Position numbers and translations under genes: made by a program. From contig RPFO01000052.1 in NCBI GenBank assembly GCA_009746045.1, positions 73,501-137,500 of the forward strand: 64,000 bases of DNA. The letters run 5' to 3'. This stretch comes from Mesostigma viride (Eukaryota > Streptophyta > Mesostigmatophyceae > Mesostigmatales > Mesostigmataceae). Positions 58,166 to 64,000 of this stretch are shown one piece after another; position 1 is the first letter of the stretch; each line of letters begins with the position of its first letter. Under the pieces are notes generated by a model. That model was not told the origin of the DNA. It searched no databases and was given only the letters and a program-made list of their open reading frames with translations.

Positions 58166-59930
58166 GAGGAAAAAGCTCTCAGCCCCTGTGGGCATATACA
58201 ACTGCATATCTAAGTAGACACCAGCAGCTTGTCCCGCAGGGTGATGAACCGTGCCCTTCCAACAGGGCCTTGGTGAAGATGTCCGCCAGGTTGCCCTTGC
58301 CAGGGCAGTGACGCATGCAGATGGAGCCCCCCTCCACCTGCTCACGGATGAAGTGGTAGCGCACGTCGATGTGCTTGGTGCGCTTGGGGTGCAGAGGGTC
58401 CTTGGCCACGGCCACCGCGCCAGTGTTGTCGCACAGCACGGTCGTGGGCCCCTCCACAGGTGCACCCAGGTCTCCCAGCAGGCGCCTGAGTGGCAGCACC
58501 AGCTGGGTGACGCTGCTCGCAGCAATGTACTCTGCCTCGCCGGAAGGCAGAGCAACAATCGGTTGCTTGCGGCTGCACCACTCCACGGGCGCACTGCGGG
58601 GGCCCCGGTACATGACCAGGTTGCCCGTCACAGAGCGCCTGGACTCTGGGCAGTTAGCCCAGTCAGCGTCAGTCTACGCCTCCAGCCCCCCTTCCTGACC
58701 ATACCGCAGACCCTTGTCCCTCGTGGTGTAGAGGTACCGGATCAGGCGGTCGGCAGCCTCCATGTCGGCCGCTGTGGGTGCCTGCATGTGCTGGGCCAGT
58801 TGGTTGACAGCAAAAGCAATGTCTGGACGTGTCCACAGCGCGGCATACAGCAGGGCACCAGTTTTGGACTGATACAGCTGGGTGTCTTGGGCATTACACA
58901 TTCCCCCCTCGCGTTGGCCGGGGACTAACACGGGACACATGCACTGACAGGGGTGCGTACAGGGTAGGAGGGAGAAAGCCCAAAACGGGCAGCCATGGCC
59001 TCAATATACACATTCTGGTGCAGGGAAAGAGATCTGGAAACAGGGTCGACAAGAAGAGAAACACCGAGGAAAAAAGAAGGGTTATCTGACTCGGTGATCT
59101 GAAACTTGTTGGCCAAACGATAAGACCACGAGGCCAGCCAGGAAGAGGAAGGGCTGCCTGCAATAATGTCGTCGACATGGACAAAAACAAACGTACGAGA
59201 CGAGGGGTACACTAACAGGCAGGCATCCGTTGGGCTTTGTACAGCACCATCGGAAAGAAGATAGGCCCGAAATGTTTTGTGCCAGTTACGTGGCGCCTGC
59301 TTGATGCCATAGAGGCTGCGTTGCAGCTTCCACACCAGCAGGTCACCGGCGGCATCACGTTGCTCAAAGCCGGCAGGAGGACGAACATAGACGTCCTCAG
59401 AAAGCGGGACGTACAGAAACGCAGTACGAACATAAAGTTGCTTCACATACCCAGACGAGACACCGGCAAAAGCCAGTGCCAGACGAATGGTAGAGGAACG
59501 AACAGTAGGGCTAAAGACCTCAGTGAAGTCGATGCCCTCCCACTGAGCAAAGCCCTTGACAACAAAGCGGGCCTTGAAACGGCCATCGCTTTTGACAGCC
59601 AGCACCCACCGAGATGGAAGCACCTTGGCGGCGCGAGGAAGGGACTGGGAAGAAACGAGCGAATATACATACTGCATGCTCGCGAATGCTAGACAGCACA
59701 CTATCCATCGCAGCACGCCACTCAGGGCTAGCATGGGCCTCAGCAAGGAAGGGATGGTGGAACCTGAGCTAGCACGGAATGAGAAAGTATCAAACATGTC
59801 ACGTACACTCATATAGTCAGGGTAAAAACGAGCCCATTTAGGGGAAAACACGATCGAGAGGGGTTGTGGGCAACACCTGAGCGAGGGGATCATGTGCAAC
59901 ACCATCGGACACCAGCGCAGCAGTGGCCAT
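58166..59930 (-). pseudogene. Ty1/copia pol remnant: RT and RNase H
   Basis: RT part (59905-58925): VVKGFAQWEGIDFTEVFSPT, VWKLQRSLYGIKQAPRNWH and the catalytic FVHVDDIIAGS. Then LLYAALWTRPDIAFAVNQL (58850-58794). RNase H part (58631-58179): ALPSGEAEYIAASS, LCDNTGAVAVA, KRTKHIDVRYHFIREQV. A frameshift near 58930 and an in-frame stop near 58670 disable it. gag, protease and integrase are absent. Its 3' edge (TGTTATACTTGACACG on the - strand at 58162) could be an LTR start, but no second LTR is seen. Confidence 0.9.
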
Positions 59931-60149
59931 AGCGGCAGCAGGCTGCTTGCCGCGGAGGGCCTGCACTAAAAGTAATTTGTGCGCACAAGCTTAGTGCGCA
60001 CAGTAATCTGTGCGAACAAGCTGGTGCAGCAGCAGGTGGGTCAGCCGTCGACACGTGTCCAGGCGGTGTAGAGGCAGAAGGCGACGCCTCCTGATCCCCC
60101 GCATTGATGCGAAAACAGGACTCTGCAGACTCATGACCTTGAACAGCTA

Positions 60150-60433
60150 CCCCCCCCACACGTTTAAGATTAAGGGTCCGGCCGACCCAGGGCTGCGATC
60201 TTAAACCTAAAATCCAATCCAGGGCTGAGATCTTAAAGTTGAGAGCGGTAGGATCTTAAGCCTGATGCGGTACAGTATATAATCTATATCGCATACCAGT
60301 GATACCACTGACCAGCCATTTGTACCTACGTTAAGATCTTTTGCCCAAAACCAGCCCTGCGATCTTAAACCTGAATTCCAAAATCCAGGGTCTCAAGATC
60401 TTAAACCTGGGAATCTTGAAACGTGGGGGGGGG
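60150..60433. mobile_element. Intact TA-flanked MITE
   Basis: 284 bp. Ends CCCCCCACACGTTTAAGATT / AATCTTGAAACGTGGGG; TA at 60148-60149 and 60434-60435. GATCTTAAACCT repeats inside. The intact form of the element split at 31472-36950. Confidence 0.62.
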
Positions 60434-61154
60434 TAAGTTTGTATCTAGGCAAAGCCGGTCGCAAATACGTCATGTCGCTGCATCAAATCAAGTATAAAAC
60501 CTGCCCAGTGCCTGTGTGAGACGTTTTATTGAAGATTAACACATCAGTTTGCTACTATAATATCGAGTGGCGTTAGAACTGGAAAATGCGTAGAAATCCT
60601 GTTTATTACATCGCGCTGCTGCTTCTCGCCTGCATTTACCAGCTTTGGGCGCCACCTCCATGTACCGGTACGTACCGCGCGCAATTATGAGCTTTATGCG
60701 CGGACTTGCCAATTCGTCATCACAGTACGTTACCCTGGCCATGCTTATCAGCTCGTGTACCTACACCGCCCATGCTCATAAGCGTATCGGCGTGCGCCAC
60801 GCCGTTGCATACCATGCTTTGGGATGCCGTTGCTGCCCATAGATTAGTATGGGCAACCCGACTGCAAACCCTCACCAAGAACAGTTCTAGTATCGTAACC
60901 CTGTAATTAAAGGGGGCGCGTGCGCGGGATTTGGGGGGGCGCGGGAGGGCCGGGATTCTTGGGTGGGTGGGACGTCGGAGATACAGTAGCAGCACAGGGG
61001 CTCTGTGCCATAAGGGCCACGTGGCATCTCCAGCTGCGCCGCGTGGAGACGGGCTTCAGCGCATTCTTTCTTTTTCCTTCTCTCTTCTTCTCCTCTCCTT
61101 GCGTCTTTCTTCCGTCTTCTCTTGCTTTCTCTTCTTCGTCTGTTCCTTTTGCTC

Positions 61155-61370
61155 TCCCTCCTCCTCCTCTTCCTCCTCCTCCTCCTCCTCCTCCTCCTCC
61201 TCCTCCTCCTCCTCCTCCTCCTCCTCCTCCTCCTCCTCCTCCTCCTCCTCCTCCTCCTCCTCCTCCTCCTCCTCCTCCTCCTCCTCCTCCTCCTCCTCCT
61301 CCTCCTCCTCCTCCTCCTCCTCCTCCTCCTCCTCCTCCTCCTCCTCCTCCTCCTCCTCCTCCTCCTCCCC
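61155..61370. repeat. (CCT)n microsatellite, copy B
   Basis: About 215 bp of nearly pure CCT, about 35 bp longer than the copy A array. Confidence 0.97.
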
Positions 61371-61644
61371 CCCATAGATCTATGCCAAGTAGATCTACTG
61401 CAGTCATAGCGTGTCCAAGGATGTTCGATGGCGTGACTCGTTTCCTCGTTGCAGTGGGCTCAAAAGCATGCATGCCAAAGGTTGATGCTCAGTGGCCTCC
61501 CAATGGGGCAACGCGTTTTCAGATGGTTATTGCTGTAGCTACCCACACTGTTGAGCGTATGGGAGGTGCCATGATCTCTGCCTGAGACTGCTCCATGCAT
61601 GAGTCATGTGTGCTTCACGACTCCACCTTCATTGCATCTGACAG

Positions 61645-61764
61645 CCATCTGCACCGACGATGCCCTGGGCGCGGCGAAGGACACCGGTTGCAACGACCCA
61701 AATGCCCCGATATGCGTGGATGGGGGTCCAAGCGACGCAACTGGCTCGGGAAGCGCTTGCGCTG
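61645..61764 (+). CDS. Copy B exon 1: cysteine module
   Basis: Identical by eye to 38139-38258, including the TCTGACAG acceptor and the unusual GCAAGT donor. First recognised exon of a probable tandem paralogue. Confidence 0.75.
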
Positions 61765-62360
61765 GCAAGTATTTTGTGTTTTAGTGCGTGCAGGCACCTC
61801 AGGGCCGCTTCAGCTTTGATTGGTTAGCCTGGAAGCAATTGGTAGTTTCAGATATCAGACATTTGAGCTATTTGGGGAAGGCCACGCAGTTACTCGTTGG
61901 ATGTCATCGTGGGTTTTATTTCATTGTATTGTGTGCGGCTGCTTGTGTTGCTTCCTTTTTAAATAAAATGTTCTAGTCCCACCATGCTCATCTTCAGTGC
62001 ATGTGACCTTCGGGAAAACCAATAAAGGCGAGAAAAAGTTCTTACCATAAGCAAGAACCATAAGCGTGGTATGGAAACTTTGGTTTTTGCGAATGTATTA
62101 CACTTCATGGTGGGAAATGGACCTGCAGCCACGTAGTACAGGCTGTTATAATCCTTCACGTACGCATTAGTTGTGCAACTAAATGTTTTGGGGGGAGATC
62201 TTTAGCCTTTAGGTCATTGCCTTTCACAAACCATTGGGATTTCCTCTCTTAAAGGTAGCTGCTCTTCGGAGCCATATCACTCACACCACAGGGTATGACG
62301 CTGACAGCCATGGATCTCGGTCACTCCACACTTTGATGTGTGTAGCATAACCATGTGGAT

Positions 62361-62582
62361 TGCTGCGCGCAGTTTGCATCAAAACCCACCAGTTAACTTA
62401 CTGTCAACTTTATATCGTATCCTTGTGGAATGCTGCGCGCAGTTTGCATCAAAACCCACCAGTTAACTTACTGTCAACTTTATATCGTATCCTTGTGGAA
62501 TGCTGCGCGCAGTTTGCATCAAAACCCACCAGTTAACTTACTGTCAACTTTATATCGTATCCTTGTGGAATGCTGCGCGCAG
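62361..62582. repeat. 70-bp tandem repeat of the exon 2 acceptor, three copies
   Basis: Units start TGCTGCGCGCAGTTTGCATC at 62361, 62431 and 62501; the next TGCTGCGCGCAG at 62571-62582 is the functional acceptor. Each unit thus carries a decoy acceptor plus the first bases of the exon. Confidence 0.92.
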
Positions 62583-62732
62583 TTTGCATCGATGATGCGG
62601 CGGGGTCCGGAGTGGACACGGGCTGCGCGGGTGTGCTCGACCCTTCCATAATGCGTACAGGCCTGCCGGCCCGCGTCTGCTTCACGCTATCTGCCAGCGC
62701 AGGGGCCTTTGCAGGGGGAACTGCGTGCGCAG
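62583..62732 (+). CDS. Copy B exon 2: cysteine module
   Basis: 150 bp, phase 1-1, donor GTACGC. One visible amino-acid difference from copy A (Lys to Ile: AAA to ATA in the DPSxM stretch). Open throughout. Confidence 0.78.
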
Positions 62733-63631
62733 GTACGCGATGCTGAACCCATACAGTGTACCTTTACAAGAAGATGCGATGCCTGGGTAGTCCTGACATT
62801 CCTCGCCGCATTGCCGCCTAAGAATATAGCTGGGTCAGCTGCCCCTGCGTGCACGGTGGTGCGTTATTGGGCTTGGTGTGCCGCACTGCTTACATGCCTG
62901 TACGCTGCTACTGTGGTCTGTGCATGGCCTTCCCTCTTCACCCACTACCCGTGCTGTAGCAACCTGTGCCTGTACCCAAGTGACACCGACACGCTGCATT
63001 CTACCTGCAACGGATGGCATAGATCCTGCAGGCCCCACAGCCGCCATGCTGTACCTAACCTGGCGATGCGAAGCAGGGCGGCTGCACCCACGCTCGTGCC
63101 CACCTGCCTATGCACATCCCTTACATTCATTCACGCCTTAAGTTGTGTTCACGCCTTCAGTTGGGTCGCATAGGGTTTCGGCAAGTTCAGAATAATATAT
63201 TTTGAGTATCCTTAGTTCAAATTAGTACAATTTAGTAGAGCCGTTCACGCCATAAGTCGTGTTCACGCCTTAAGCCCTCGAAAACCTCAAACCCAACTTA
63301 AGGCGTGAATGACTGTACTGTGTATGTGTTTAATCCCGCCACCACCGTGTGCATGGAGTGTCGTCCAGTATCACCGAGCAATGCATTGTGGCAGACTGCC
63401 TGTATGTGCATGCAAGGCTGTGTCAACCTCCCCTTTTCACTCTCTGCAGCCCCGGAATTTCTCTCTTGGTTTGTTGAAGCAGAAAGTATTGAAAGCTGAT
63501 GTGACTGACGTGGGTCGAAGCATTGCAGTTCTCTATGTGTTTTTCTCACCACCCTGCATCCATTCATCAAAGCTTCACTTTGCATTCGTTGGGGTGCACA
63601 TGCTCTGGGTGCATGCTCATATGTCCCGCAG

Positions 63632-63772
63632 TCTGCGTGGACGATCAGACGGAGGACCGCAGGGATTCTGGATGCTCCGAGGCGTCCCATCCTTTCTGCG
63701 CTGATGTATTGGGTGATGATGCAACTGATGGCTGGAGGAATGATGGCAACTTCTACCAGGGATTTTGCGTAG
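63632..63772 (+). CDS. Copy B exon 3: cysteine module
   Basis: 141 bp, phase 1-1. It encodes CVDDQTEDRRDSGC and ends GFCV. Several replacements relative to copy A (LS to QT, DDDGAN to GDDATD, LNDGSFHQGL to RNDGNFYQGF), but all four cysteines and the frame are kept, suggesting a functional paralogue. Confidence 0.8.
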   Translation, partial: SAWTIRRRTAGILDAPRRPILSALMYWVMMQLMAGGMMATSTRDFA

Positions 63773-64000
63773 GTGTGTATCCTATGCCCTAAAAGTTAGC
63801 TACCAGTGATGTGTTGGTTGTACTATGATGTGGTGGATGGTGGCAGCAACTAGTGCTGGGGACACGCCTGCGCAAAGGTGTACTGCGTGACTTTTCCGGG
63901 TTTTGTGAATCTTGCTGACGCTGGAAGTATGTGTAGGTCACCCCAGCAAGAGCCCCATGTGGCAACCTTGATTGGTTGTACTAAGTACGAACTGGTTTGC

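Larger units (their letters stand above)
60084..64000 (+). repeat. Segmental duplication, copy B (runs off the window)
   Basis: From TGATCCCCCGCAT onward it matches the 31414-40934 locus in the same orientation, but without the Harbinger, MULE-like and repeat-rich insertions, so it provides the empty sites. It ends with the window just before the position where copy A has the AGT array. Confidence 0.93.

Overview
The window looks like nuclear DNA of a eukaryote, most likely a green alga. It holds chromodomain Ty3/gypsy LTR retrotransposons, LINE and copia remnants, MITEs, very long microsatellites and a split gene with GT-AG introns. The secreted-type protein contains an RRHLLQ motif and a VWD/root-cap-like domain, and a TGTAA box lies 89 bp after its stop codon. 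The last three traits recall Chlamydomonadales; that placement is inference. No bacterial or organellar gene was seen.

Region 1 (1-13.5 kb): a 5'-truncated LINE (12-bp target duplication ATGGATTACTAC) lies in a C-rich tandem repeat and was itself split by a full-length Ty3/gypsy element (LTR-RT1, 2162-13076; two 669-bp LTRs, 5-bp duplication GCACC). LTR-RT1 has four coding units: ORF0, with a fold like the RNase H1 N-terminal hybrid-binding domain (Cauli_VI type); gag; pol (PR-RT-RH-IN-chromodomain); and a 3' ORF of unknown function. A 194-bp hAT-type MITE interrupts pol.

Region 2 (13.5-27.4 kb): LTR-RT2 is a related but distinct element with the same four-unit plan. It is decayed by frameshifts, by two insertions in gag and by a truncated 3' LTR. 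Both elements keep ORF0, the 3' ORF, a gag/pol -1 frame arrangement and a 17-bp motif near the 3' end, so the plan belongs to the lineage rather than to one copy. This is the best candidate here for an undescribed system.

Region 3 (27.4-37 kb): non-coding. It starts with a dense cluster of TTGACA/TGTCAA hexamers. Then comes a nest of small DNA transposons whose boundaries can be read by comparison with the duplicate locus at 60.1-60.4 kb: a tandem-repeat-bearing TIR element, a PIF/Harbinger MITE with TAA duplication, a MULE-like element with 119-bp TIRs enclosing a TGTGTGCG array, and an insertion rich in TGCCCGC repeats.

Region 4 (38.1-53.5 kb): one multi-exon gene on the + strand. Eight exons each encode one four-cysteine module, and all are symmetric phase 1-1 exons. 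Two 3' exons follow, encoding a VWD/root-cap-like domain and the stop. The introns carry a 1.48-kb AGT-type array, an 87-bp x6 array, a 49-bp x7 array and duplicated blocks.

Region 5 (54.4-60.1 kb): a LINE ORF1-like remnant (+), then a LINE 3' half and a copia RT-RNase H remnant, both on the - strand.

Region 6 (60.1-64 kb): a second copy of the start of the region 3/4 locus, with the first three cysteine-module exons intact, running off the window. It is probably the beginning of a tandem paralogue.
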